The position numbers and the translations under genes were made by a program. Under the pieces are notes generated by a model. That model ran no database searches, was not told the DNA's origin, and was given only the letters and a program-made list of their open reading frames with translations. Source: Erpobdella octoculata (lineage: Eukaryota > Annelida > Clitellata > Hirudinida > Erpobdellidae). From it: 64,000 nt of DNA. Of this stretch, positions 35,940-47,901 are shown in pieces. Location: assembly GCA_963978895.1 (NCBI GenBank), contig OZ022246.1, positions 20,195,785-20,259,784 on the forward strand. Direction: 5' to 3'. Position 1 is the first letter of the stretch; every line of letters begins with the position of its first letter.

Positions 35940-36235
35940 AATAGTGTAAACAAATTGCTAGACGTATCTGGTCACCTTACTTGACTTCTATTCAACGTTT
36001 CTGGAACTATCTTCAAAGATGTTGGATAGAAGTTGTACAAATTTGTCAAGGCTTATCAGCAAGAGACAGAACTTCAAAGAAGCTGCACATTTTGATGCAC
36101 TTGAAATCGATCAGCAATGCTATCAGTGATATTTTCTATCAGCTGATTCCAGTTACAGTTTGTAAACGTTTCTTCGGTACACAGTACGGCATCGTGTTGA
36201 TCGTGGAATAAACGAGCGCCGGAAAACTTCGCAGA
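35940..36235 (+). pseudogene. Tc1-like transposase C-terminal relic
   Basis: A frame reads RIWSPYLTSIQRFWNYLQRC, which resembles the SPDLNPIEhvWdxLxR block of Tc1 transposases. ISNAISDIFYQLI and CKRFFGTQYG follow, where the family has helices ending near an arginine-rich tip. The Asp of the SPDLNP motif is gone. Confidence 0.45.
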
Positions 36236-36306
36236 AAGTTTTGAATATAAATCACTCACTGAGACTTAGTCAATGGTGTCTGCACCGTCGTTTACTCAAT
36301 ATTTAC

Positions 36307-37451
36307 TAGAGAGTGGAAAAGTTTTTGGGTTCTTGTTCGGTTCGGGTTCTTGTCCAATTTTTAAGAATTCTAGTTCAGTTCTTGTTTTTTGAAAATGTGG
36401 GTTCGGTTCTGTTCGTGTTTTTGAGGTGAAATGTGGTAAAATTAGCAACAAAATACAATACAGTACAGTACGCATGAAAATGCAGGCTTTTTTAATGATG
36501 TCATTGAAAGTTTCGATTAGATGTGTGACTCATCATGACAATTCAATGTCTGAGTGGTTCCAACTGGCACAGACATAATCATGCGACACACTTTATGTAC
36601 ATATTCCAAACGTCTTTAACTCTTCACAATCAATTTTTGCAGCCCAGAAGTAATGCCAATGCTTGTTTTTCGTCAAAACTGATTCTATTTTATCAAATTT
36701 CGTAACATCATTACCTTTCAATAGATCTTCAATATCTTCCTTTTTAATACTATCTTGTTTACCAAAAAAATGTCCCGGATAAGATTAGTAGTATCAAGCT
36801 TATTAATATTTGTATTAAATATATATCTATGGGATGTGCATCTATATAAATAAATTTATTTTTGACTCGCGTCGTCTCAAAAGTTGAATAACTGCGAAAA
36901 TGAATGGTAAAAAACTTTGAAATATGGGTTCTGGCTCGGTTTGAGTTCTTAACTAACTTGAGTTCGGTTCTGTTTGGGTTCTTAAAAATAAAAATAATGA
37001 CGGTTCAGTTCTAGTTCAGTTCTTTAGCAAGTAAGCCGTAGAAAAACTAGTTTTTTTTCCCTTATATTTCAAGATTTGTCGGCTTTTCATTTATTACCAA
37101 AAAAAAATTGAACGAATTTTTTAAATTTATTTATGTAAATAACTATAAAATTGTATTTAATTTGTTTTTGTTCTAAAACATAAGTATTCATTGTCCATTG
37201 TTTTTAAATACAAATTTTTTTCCCTAACCTTTCCAAACTTTATTAATAGAAGGCATTGTCATAAAGAGCGAGCCAATATTTCAAATTTTAGCTCGATTGG
37301 ATGACGGAAACTTTGTTTAATTTCACTATCAAGGTTTACAAACATTCAAGCAAGCAAGCAAGATCGACGGTGAAAGTTAATATAAGGGATTTAAAAATAT
37401 AGGTTCTAGTTCATTTTCTTCGAACTAGGTTCGGGTTCCTTCCCATCTCTA
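36307..37451. mobile_element. Non-autonomous hAT element, 1145 bp, with perfect 8-bp target duplication
   Basis: The left end reads TAGAGAGTGGAAAAG and the right end CTTCCCATCTCTA, which is inverted and near-complementary. Outside both ends stands ATATTTAC (36299-36306 and 37452-37459). Subterminal regions repeat gggttc/ggttcgggttc motifs in both orientations. No transposase ORF. Confidence 0.85.
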
Positions 37452-37459
37452 ATATTTAC

Positions 37460-38792
37460 GATTGCATTGCAGAAAAGTTCTGCTCCAGTCGCTGCATGAC
37501 AGGTCAATTACCTTCGACACTGTCGACCATCAGTAGTGATGTAAAATTTCCCAGATTGAAAAATTTTGATTGCAAAATAAATTGAGTTTGAATATGTTTT
37601 TAAAAGATGCCTACAGCTGCAAAATATTACCTTTCATTATTTTTGATCAACTTTACATAAAAATTAAGTTTTTTATAATACTTTATTGGTTTTGCAAGCT
37701 ATGCACACTTTCTCACAGTAGGTTTCACAAGTTCAATTTATATGATGTAAAACACGTCAGATGTTCTCGTGACTGACTAGAGATACTCTGCTTGAATGAC
37801 CAGAACCAACCCACAAGTCTTCAGCGGACTTGTTAGCGACGTTCCAGTCCATTATTCATTTTAAAATCAGCTGCAATCGCGACATTTTTGTCCAAACTTA
37901 TAAAATATCTAAACTCAGACGTCTAAAAGGTTTGATGAAATTGAGCCAAATGCAAAAATAACTCTCAAAATTGAAGGCACACATGCTCGACGTTAACAGA
38001 CAATTATTGCTCTGAAACAAAACTGTGCATATAAATTATAAAGCAAAAATTAAATAGGCAGACAAATAATGTTAGCTCACAAGAAAAAGTAAGTCAGGAT
38101 AATTGATTAAATGTCAAGGTTACTTTTTATATTCCAAAAGAAAAATTCACATATATGGAAAAATAAATTCTCTTATTTTATTCAACAGACAATTTTTTGT
38201 TCAAAAAAATATTGTTGATGTGGAAATATGGTTTTATTTTTAGTATGACATTTTAATTCGGGGAGCTTTTTTTCCCTCCCGGACCAGGTCTTGCCCCCTC
38301 CTCTCCGGGAAAATTGTTTCTTCTTTCAATAACAGTTTTTATTGAACATGCAAGTTATAAAAAATAGTGACCGTTAAATAAGATCCTGTTTGTTACTGTT
38401 GAGAAAATTTATGAAACTTTCTGATCTCCTCCTTCCGCAACTTTTCTGCGAAAAATTAATCTTGCTTTGAAATTAAGAACTCACTTACGCTTTTTTCGTT
38501 TATAAAGAAAAAATAAACTTTAGCGTATTAATTTATTTCAATAACATTAATATAATAATAATAAAGTACATGCGTGTATAAAAAAAATTATTCCACGTGA
38601 TATCGGCCATATTTGCACACGAACAATCCAAATAACAAAAAATAAAAACAAAATAAAAAAACGGGTGACACTTAACTTAAACTGATTGGTTTGTTGAAAA
38701 ATATAATTCAAACTTCAATGACTGATACGACCATAATACTATCATATTTATGAAATATATATTTTTTAAATATTTGAAATTGACGTTGCATT
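37460..38792. other. Intergenic DNA, 3' side of AQP-B
   Basis: Only short unconvincing ORFs. A C-rich phrase, ccctcccggaccaggtcttg, near 38275 resembles transposon ends seen elsewhere in the window, but no partner was found. Confidence 0.4.
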
Positions 38793-41642
38793 TTATAATT
38801 TAAGAGGGATGTTTTCAGTTGTTGGTAGTTGCTGGTGCCTTGATTCATATTTTTTGCCCAGAACAAACAACTTGTACACCGGGACAGCCAGTGGACCCCC
38901 TATGTATGGACCTACCCAGTACACCTGCAAAAATGAAATACTTCTTTAGTGCTGATAGCATGCTGTGCTGTAACAACTATAACAATCAACGATTGTTTGG
39001 CACTAAAAATCTAAATGAGAAAGTTAGACATACTAATCATCATCTCACCCAGTGGTTTGTGAAGTCATTCGCTAACTGGGCCGGTCCGAAAGAAATAAGT
39101 GGGTTCATAAAACCTCCAGTATGTGTGCCCTGACAAAATAAAAAAAAATATATTCTCATTGTTTTTTACTTTCTTGGAAAAAAACCTAAATTTGTAAAAA
39201 AAATTAATAACTGAAGTTATTTTTTTACAAACTGACTAAAAACTAAAAACTATAAGAAAATTGAGAGCATGAAGTTATTATGATAGCCCCCGTTGTGACA
39301 TCAATAAATCACGTGTCTGATGTAAGAACATGTCTGTTTCGTATCAGAAGGTCGTAACTGATTTGACCTTTGAAACCAGTTAGGCCATGTAGGCTAATTT
39401 TAGCTCAAAATGCATTAGACTTATGTTCAGCAACTACAAGATAATTTAATTTCAATTAGTACGATTTCGTTCAAGTAGGATTCATTAGCTGCTGATTCGG
39501 AAAACCCTTTGCTTCTTTCTTACGAACTGTTATAGTTTGAAACTATTTCGGCTACCAGCTATGTCAACATTTTAAAAGCAAACAAACAAGACATTACATC
39601 ACAAATTTTAAAAATTACTAAATAGTTTTTATGCATTTAAGCTTTTAAAAAAACACCACTACAAAAACAAACAACTCACCGCCGCCCAAAGACCAACGGC
39701 CAGTGCAAAAGCAATGGCAAGGTTGGGCAATGAAGAGATAGTCCTGGGGAGGTCGTTTCCATGGCAGCTGAGAACGACGAAGATGAGGTTGAATGAGAAA
39801 AAGGCTTCAATGACCACGGCTTGAAGATTTGTAATGTTATGCAGGGCTGGGTTGAATGCCTCGAAGACTTTCTTTCCATCCGGTGTCAAACTGAAAATTA
39901 ATGCGTTTGTTCCTAATAATTATTTATTTCAAGCCAATTTTTTTAATCGGTTTTTGATTTTACGCTTTATGTTCAAAAAAAGAAAAAAAATAGAAGAAAC
40001 TCGGGCAACGCCGAACGATCGTGCTAATAAAAAATACAAGTTAATTGAAATAAACCAACCAATATCCAAGCCATGTTCCAGCTGTTGCTCCCAAAACTTC
40101 AACCACGCTGAATATGATTGCTGTAATAAAGGTTCGCTTAGGGTTTTAAATAATTAAATACAAAATTAATTTTAAAAAATTATAAGCAACTAACACATAT
40201 GAAAGATATTAAAATTTTTCATTTTTAAATCATAACTTCTTAAATAATTTTAATTGGTTGTTTATCTACTGAAGATGTTAGCACTTCGACAAGTGGATTA
40301 GGTAGTTATAATCAAAAATTGTGTTTTCATAATGTTAAGTTATAAAAGTTATAGTAGCCAAAACAGATTGCGTGTTATAAAGTCTGCCCAAACTCTCTAA
40401 TCGACATCTAGCTTAAATGAAGTTGGAATAAGGTTTGTAAAGATTGTAAACAAAGTTTGCACAAGCTCTCTAATCAACATCTACCTTTCGCCAGAGACAC
40501 TTTGCCGGCAAGGAAGAGACTGAAAATAGCCATCGGGTTCATAAGACATGCCACAGGGCCGTATGCTTCCAGGATCATAAAAACAAATCCGGCCACAAAG
40601 AGACCGAAGTGAGTGGTCGTTGGCGTGTACAGGGGTGAGTTGGAGACAATCACAAAAACCACCACCTTAAATTATTTAGAATAAAAAGTAATTATGTTTG
40701 TGACGGAAAAATAAAACTTAGTTAGACACATAACTTGATAGCTATCTGGTCTGCTTATTTGAGTTAAATTTATTTTTTGTATATTAAGGTGTAATTAATA
40801 CTAATTAATAAACAGATTTATGATTGATATCAGGGACGTCAATTGGGGGGCACTTTTGAGTGGTTCCCCTGAGGTAGTTTCGGGCCCCCAAAAGATATAA
40901 ATTGTACCTCAATAATGGATTAAAGCTTGAGATGTTTGTGCGGGCCTTTTGTATAGGTAAGTGGGACCCCTATGACGGTAAAGCGGACCCCCTGTACAAC
41001 GTAACTGGCCCCCTGAAAGAGACTGTGAATTTTTTTAAAGTGCTTTCGACTACCCCCCTCCCTCCCCCAGTCATGAGATTTTTTTGGGAACAGAAATGAA
41101 AATGGTTTTTTAAAAAAATTTAAAATTAAAGTGGCTTCGACTGCCCCCTCCCCGTTTCCCCCGGTCGGGTCAGATGTTTTCTTTTTGGGAGCAAAAAGTA
41201 AAAAAGGGTTTCGAAGTGTGATTTTTTGAAAAACAATGGTTGGCCCTCAGAACAAGAACAAGTTGCCTCTCCATCAAGGTTTTGGTGAAATGACGTCCCT
41301 GATTGATGGTCGGTATTGCAGTTTTAATTTAATTTATTTTTTTGACTGAACCGATACTTCCTTTCTATCTTATATTCTTTGAGGATACCACTTTCCGGTT
41401 GTTCAATTTTTTAGAAGCGCCTACTAAATACCTACCTACTTCAATACCTACCTAAATAAGTTAGACTACACTGTTAGCCAGTGCTGGCAGACTGTTAGCT
41501 TTCGAAAGTTTTTTAAGATCTCTCATAAATCACTTTTATTGCTTACCGTCATGAGAATGGTAGTTGCGAGGAACTCACAGGTGCATTCCGTCCAGAATGA
41601 CACCTTCTTCAGGTCATCTTTTGATTTTCTAATTATTTCCAT
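38793..41642 (-). CDS. Aquaporin-family channel AQP-B with altered NPA motifs
   Basis: Paralogue of the channel at 14983-19698. Six minus-strand exons (41547-41642, 40485-40665, 40060-40120, 39680-39890, 39049-39129, 38793-38924; phases 0, 1, 2, 0, 0) give 253 codons plus stop. Loop B reads ACLMNPMAIFSLFLAG, so NPA is NPM. Loop E reads GGFMNPLISFGPA, so NPA is NPL and the filter arginine is Ile. NDFTNHWVYWVGPYIGGPLA follows as in classical aquaporins. Exons of 61, 211 and 81 bp are the same size and phase as in AQP-A, while the first AQP-A exon is divided here by an intron after LMT. The C-terminus is short (LPTTENIPLKL). A hAT MITE occupies intron 1. Substrate is unknown. Confidence 0.88.
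40831..41301. mobile_element. hAT-type MITE in AQP-B intron 1
   Basis: Inverted ends CAGGGACGTCAATT and AAATGACGTCCCTG. Flanks ATTGATAT (40823-40830) and ATTGATGG (41302-41309) agree at six of eight positions, as in an aged 8-bp duplication. The interior is G/C-rich with cccc runs and has no coding capacity. Confidence 0.8.
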
Positions 41643-41784
41643 CCTCACCCAATGGCTTTGGTCTGTCAGTAGGTTGATGAATTAGTGAAATGTAAAATAA
41701 TTATAATAAATGCATAATTAAATGAGGGAAAACTAGAGTGAAGAAGTGAAGTATTGAATTCATAACCAATTAAACTTAATTGGT

Positions 41785-42000
41785 AGTTAACCTAGCTGCT
41801 AACACGCATGCTTGCCTATACGCAAGCTGTGTAGGTTAGATTCCTGTCGTAACTGTCAAAAGACCAAGCCAGCTTTTTGCATCTTCTTTGTGTCGGTAAA
41901 AAAGAGCTATATAGATTTATAGCTGTAGCACCCCTGAAAGACTTGTGCGATTGTAATAACTTGCTTGTATGCAACATAATAAAGTCTGAGCAAGCTATAT
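41785..42000 (+). mobile_element. tRNA-derived SINE-like element, family 3
   Basis: Begins taacctagctgctaacacgc with a stem-loop gcttgcctatacgcaagc, then a B-box-like GGTTAGATTCC. A non-tRNA body (ccagctttttgcatcttctt, cccctgaaagacttgtgcg) follows, ending near aaagtctgagcaagc. It lies about 150 bp upstream of the AQP-B start codon. Confidence 0.55.
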
Positions 42001-42411
42001 CTTCCAATAATTTTAAGAAAAAAATAAAGAAGTTAATCAGTTAATCTATATATGATTATTAACTCTTTTTATATTTTTTCTAAGCTTTCAGACAGAAAAT
42101 CCAATCTGCAACACTGACTATTTCGAAAAGATTCAGCCAATTAATCAACCGTTTTGAGTTACGTAATTCATCTTTGCTGCGTGCGTATCAATTTCGCCCA
42201 ACAAATTCGTTAGCAATGATTTATTTACAAGCGTTGAAGGAAAAACAGCATCGCTGAGGAGAAATAAAGCAGAAGCTTAAACACACATTTCTATCTATTC
42301 GATTTGTTATATATATGTATATACATATATATAATTAGCACAAACGTCGTCATTGTTATACGCACAAATAAAAAATGTATTTGATTAAAATAAGCTAACT
42401 TATGATTTTTT

Positions 42412-42702
42412 TTATCTTATTCTACGAACTCGTTTCGAGGCAAAGTAAAAACTTAACTTGCCTGTTATTGTATTTCCTCTTCTAACTTTTTTTCTCCTAC
42501 TCGCTCGGATTGGAGAAAGAGTCTTCGCTAAGAAATCAACCACAAACGAGAAGCGTTCGCCAAGCCTAACCAACTGATAAGTTTTATCTCCAACACGTTG
42601 TTTTAAACCAACCTGCCTCTTCTCAAATGCTCTACCGGCCTGGGAAATAACTCCTACCCACACGCACGCATCACCACCACACCTCGTGTTGCGAGGTTTC
42701 AC
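42412..42702 (-). other. G/C-richer block with a 96-codon ORF, possible 5' exon or UTR of AQP-B
   Basis: The block stands out from AT-rich flanks. The minus-strand ORF starts MKPRNTRCGGDACVWVG and is Arg/Lys-rich (RASRRKKVRRGN, FASKRVRRIR) with no domain I recognise. It lies 770 bp upstream of the AQP-B start on the same strand, so a transcribed 5' UTR is one reading and a small basic protein another. Confidence 0.25.
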
Positions 42703-43049
42703 TTCTTCTTCTTCTCCTCAAAGTCATTTAGGTCATTGATGAGGAACCCTGTGCGTGGAGTGAAGTGAAACTAAACTGACGATTTTGTTGTTGTTGTTGT
42801 TAGAACAGGTGTTATAAAATGTTTAGTGGAAAAACCTATAATGATAGACCGTATAACGTTTCATTGGATTTAATCAACAACCGAAAAAGCTATTTTAGGT
42901 TGATATTTTATTAGAATGGACGAACTCAGTATTCAAACAAAAAAACATTTGTATCAATCTAAAAAATCCTAAAACCCAAACGCTTTTGAACTCAGTGACA
43001 TTTAAATTCCTAGAGCATCCATGATATAAAAAAAACATTTAAACAAACT

Positions 43050-43162
43050 TTGTATGCTACCAGGTAGTATACAAACCATGAATGCCACCAAGTAGCATGC
43101 AAACCATGAATGCCACCAGTTAGTATGCAAACCATGAACGCCACGAGGTAGCATACAAACCT
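43050..43162. repeat. 28-bp tandem repeat, four copies
   Basis: Unit gaatgccaccaagtagcatg plus caaaccat, with one to three changes per copy. Confidence 0.85.
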
Positions 43163-43663
43163 TCGAAAAGAAAATATAAAAAAACTTCTTTTAACCATCT
43201 TTTTGTTTTTTTTAAGCAACAAAAAAATTCACAGCGACAGCCGACAAGGCAAAAACACAAAAGCAGTAGGAAAAATAAAAATATCTGTTTGTGAAATTAT
43301 TTTAGGTTGATAAATATCGTTATTCCTATGCGCTAATATTAATATTTTCCTAATTACCAGGTAGAAATAATAAAACATAATTTTAGGAAAAAGGATATAT
43401 CTTTTAGGAAGAGAATGTTTTGAAACTAAAAGATTTATATTATCAACAGATCTTGGTGAAAGTTAAAATACCAAAAAATAAAGACATTATCTTGATTTTT
43501 ACTGTTGTAAGATAGTAATGATGTCGTAACTTGTTTATACTATCCACAACTTGTCCCTTATTTGGGTCGGCACATTTTTTTACTTGTATGTATGTGGTTT
43601 GTACCACTGTTTAAAAAAAGCAATCTAATGATGATGAATATGATGATGATATTTAACAATCTG

Positions 43664-43776
<113 letters not shown>

Positions 43777-43977
43777 CTCATTTTCTTACCCTGTTTTTAT
43801 TTCTCTCTCTCTCATTCTTTGTCGTTCCCTTCCCCTCTCCCTTTTATGAATTTATGAATCACAGATGTGTGTTCTTCTGTTTGCAGACTCGCCATGACTC
43901 ATTTTAATGATTTCATATTAATAAATTTCTAATTATAATCAAAGGGTGTAATAGCAATTGTTTTGCTGTGTTATATA

Positions 43978-44110
<133 letters not shown>

Positions 44111-44949
44111 TGCCCGGAGTTTTTAAAGGTTTTTCTCTCGTTGTTTATCCTCTTCTCTCTTTCCTTTTTTTCCCCTTTTCCTTTCCCTCTTCCTCACCCT
44201 TTCTCCTCTTTTTCTATTGTTTCTCTTTTTCTTCTTTTTTTTGGCTCCTCCACCCGGTAACTTTTTGGAGGAGGGGGTGGCGTTTGGCCTACCCGCCCTG
44301 GACAGCTGCAACCTACGTTAAGCCACTAGGTAAACTTAAATAAATAGCAAATTTGTTAAAAAAAATTGCTTTTTAAACCATAAATTTTGTAATATAACCT
44401 TAGACGCAGAGACGAAATTAAGTATTCAGAGCCCATAGGCTGAAGTTTCGATGGCGCCCCCAGCGCCCCTCTCCCGGGCTCTAGTAACTGATTATTTCCA
44501 CAGACCCGGTTCCTGCAAATTTGATACACAAATTTACTTGACTAGTTATAGTTGGGTACCCTGTAAATATAATTATCTATGTAATTAAATACTTAAGTGC
44601 AGGGCCGCCGAGAGACCATTGCGGGTCCCTGTGATGAGATATAAGGGCCCCCCTGAGAGCTAGACGATAGTGCCTAAAAAAAATGTAAATGTTCATGGCC
44701 ATTTACTGATTGGCACCTTTCGGTGAATCCTTCCTATCGTTTTCTTAAATTTTATATAAACTGTACTTTGATAATGGAATTTTTGAAATAATAAATGTAA
44801 TACTTTTTGGAATTGTATCATTTCAATTTTATGATTTTCAATTTCAGACTTTAAAATATTAAAATACGTTTGCCATCTACAAATAACACGTTTATTAAAA
44901 ATATTATGTAGAAAATTAACAGTATAAGTCTTTTGCACAATTCGTCCAA

Positions 44950-45215
44950 ATTTTCAGTGATATTTTTCTTGATTTGCTTAATGAAAAATTGTCAAGGATT
45001 TCATCAAATTTAATAGACATAGCTAGATCAGATTGAATTGCTAATAACGCTAAACCACAAAGTCTTTCCTGTCCCATTACTGATCATTGTACACTATTAA
45101 TTTGTTTCAATTTGCTAAATGACTGTTCAGCTTCTGCAACAGTCACAGGTATCGTACAAAAAATTCTTATCGCAACAGCTACATCGGTCAATGGTCCAGG
45201 CCCTTTTACACTACT
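44950..45215 (-). pseudogene. hAT transposase C-terminal (dimerisation) domain relic 1
   Basis: The minus-strand frame reads DVAVAIRIFCTIPVTVAEAE, QSFSKLKQINSVQ, a stop, then QERLCGLALLAIQSDLA and IKFDEILDNFS. This matches the hAT C-terminal block (IPVTVASAERSFSKLKLIK ... RLNGLALLSIE). A stop codon replaces part of the LRS segment. Confidence 0.8.
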
Positions 45216-45399
45216 CCGGATCCCGTGCATTTCCCCTTTGTTCCCTTTGTTCAATTTTTCTATAATTTTTCATTAATGATAATTCAATATGTTGTAAAGC
45301 AATTACAAACATAATTATTATTAACTATACCTAGAGATACCTTTGATTTCAGGTCTATATAAAGTTGTATCAAAAACTGCAACATTCAATTCATAACAA

Positions 45400-45645
45400 A
45401 ATCATAAGTTCTTCATTCTTGCTTTGGTAGCAGCAAAATCATCAATAATGTCATTATAGTTTATGTACTTTACTATTTCACCATCTATGGTCAAACCTGC
45501 AGGAGCATTGAGTCTTGTTTGACCTATTGTTGAAAGGAGATAATTTTTAACCCGCTTTAGGGTATAAAATACAGGTGTGCAAAGAAATATTCGAATAGCA
45601 ATGTCAACGTTTGGATATATGTCCTGAAGAGAGTTTGATTTTATG
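45400..45645 (-). pseudogene. hAT transposase C-terminal domain relic 2
   Basis: A second, differently diverged copy of the same domain: DIYPNVDIAIRIFLCTPVFY, TLKRVKNYLLSTIGQTRLN, then GEIVKYINYNDIIDDFAATK. Open for about 70 codons but lacks a start and the rest of the enzyme. Outer sequence with ggcgcccataggct at 45920 and agcccataggct at 44430 may mark the element limits. Confidence 0.7.
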
Positions 45646-46526
45646 ATTTTGGATGTTCAATTATAATCAAACAATTTGAAATAAATTAAATATTAAATTT
45701 ATATTATTGATTTACAAAAACGGGAATCAAAACACAGAATTCAAGTGAATGAAAAGGTATAGAAATTAAATGCAAATTAAATGGGGGCGCCATGAGAAAA
45801 CAAATAAAATCCTAAAAAACTAAAGCTTTAGATGACTTTACTTTTTTCTTCCTTTTTCTTTCTTCACTTTTTTCTTTTTCTTACTTTTTTCTTCACTTTT
45901 TTCTTTTCCTTATCTTTTTTTTTGTGGCGCCCATAGGCTACAGCCTATGTAGCCTATGCCTAAATCCGCCATTACATAGACGTCCTTGCTTAAAACTAAG
46001 CATGGAAGTTTTTCTTCGCTCTTTCCCTAAATACATCCCCCCCCAAAAGATCGACTTTTTCAAGTTTTATCGGTTGTCGAAAGTTCGAAATAAAATTATT
46101 TTAGAACCCGAATTTAACCGAACGTTTGGAAATAACTGGTTTTTTTTAATTAAATCAATAATACCAAATTTTTGTTAGTACAAATTAGCAAACATTCCGT
46201 CATCCAATCATGTTGAAACTTAAAATGCAGGGATACTTAAATGTGAGAGTGCATTCTATTCAATTTAAAAAATTTCCTAATATAATTATTTATATTTTTA
46301 TTTCTGAAATTTATACAATTCTTTCATCAATTAACGCCGGATTAACCATTAGGCTAAGACTATAGCTTTAGGCCCTGGAAAAACATAGGACCCCATTTCA
46401 CCACATGTATTAAGTTACAAGTTTTTTGTTACAAAAATATATGTACTTGTCCTGAAGAATTTTAGTATAACGAATATGAAAAAGCAGATAAAGAAAAGTG
46501 GCAAAAAACCTTAATAACTCTTTGCA

Positions 46527-46690
46527 TATGGGTGTTGATGGTAGAGCGGTAAGGCATGCACCTGTAGACCTTGAAGTCGGCAATTCAAATCCCACCGGCG
46601 TCACCAGCATCCATGATGCCTCCGTCTGATATTCTTGTCTTTGAGCAAGACTCTAGTCTTGGATTGAGACTCTTTGAGCAAGAAGTTTGA
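46527..46690 (+). mobile_element. tRNA-derived SINE, family 1 copy 2
   Basis: Head tgttgatggtagagcggtaa, B-box-like caattcaaatccc and ccggcgtcaccagc, then a body with tttgagcaagactc twice. Related to the minus-strand copy at 7279-7503 in head and in the gagcaagactt body motif. More diverged, and it lacks a clear poly(A). Confidence 0.65.
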
Positions 46691-46699
46691 ACTTTGAAC

Positions 46700-47901
46700 T
46701 ATAAAAGCTTATTCTTATTTGTCAATAAAATTTGCAGATCTACCATCATCATATTTTTCTTTTTCTTTTGAGCAACTCCCAGCTTGTAATGTGAATTTTG
46801 GTGACTCTCTTTTGTTCGTACATATCAAAATTATTCCTAATTGTTTGTAAAAAAAAAATTCAAAAACCTTATTTTTGTTAAAATATCAATTTGCAAACTC
46901 TACAAGTTAATGCAACAATTATTGAAGAGTTGTAGTACTTGTCTTTCAACGTTCACATAATATGCCTGGTTTCAGAAGATACAATACAATAAAATGCAAT
47001 AGAACTTTCATGTAGCAGCATGCTTTTATTAAGAGTCTGGATATGGGAGAGCAAACTCAGGAAAGCACTTTCAAGTCAGAAGTGCTATTTTGAAATGAAA
47101 TGAAGATTTGACAATATTTAACGTGGCGTTAGTCTAGATTTCTAAGCCACGGAGCTTGTGCAGCCAGTGGTCACAAAATGAGTGGGAGAACAAGCGGAAA
47201 CGGAAACAGGACAGTGAGCGGGAACGGGAGAGCAAGTTTGATCGGAAAAGCGACTGAGAGTAAATTCTTAAAATTTTTATTAATTTTTTGGCAATAATTT
47301 TTGTGCCAGTTCTGAGAAAAACTTGATGGACGTTTTCATCCGCAATGCCTCTTGCCTTCAAAGATCTTCCGGAGAGCGTTGTTCTGCAGTTCCTACTTCC
47401 ATAGATTTGTAATTTTTTGTTTGTTTTATTAGATGTCATTTTTAGCTGTTTTTTACTGAACCTGTCATGCTTGTGTTAGTCTATTTTATTTAGAAGTAAT
47501 TTGTTATATTTTGTATTGAGTTAGTTAAAAATAAGACTCAAATTATAACGGATTTGGAAAAAACTTCGTTTAAATTCGTCATTCATAACGAAAACTTTTT
47601 AAAGATTTTAGAAATTAAAACTTTAAAACAGTGAAAAAAGTATTTTTGACATGACGTAGCGGGAAAAATTATTTTATTTATAGCAGCAAAAAGTATTGTT
47701 TTTAATCTTATATCAAAATAAGGCCGTTTTTTAACAGAAGGTATGGGTTTTTGTTTCTAGAACTGTAAGTCAGGATTAGAAATTGGTAGAAAAAAAAATA
47801 AACATAGACAAATGTACAACAATAAATACAAAATAATAAGATAAAAAAATAAATAAAACTATTGTCAGAAGAACTACCATTGAAAAAACGGCATTTGCAA
47901 C
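46700..47901. other. 5' flank of the dsRNA-binding gene; contains a Helitron-like fragment
   Basis: The stretch 47150-47270 repeats the Helitron-associated motif (caaaatgagtgggagaac, gggaacgggagagcaag). The minus-strand ORF 47134-47439 crosses this fragment and has no domain. Nothing else recognised. Confidence 0.4.
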
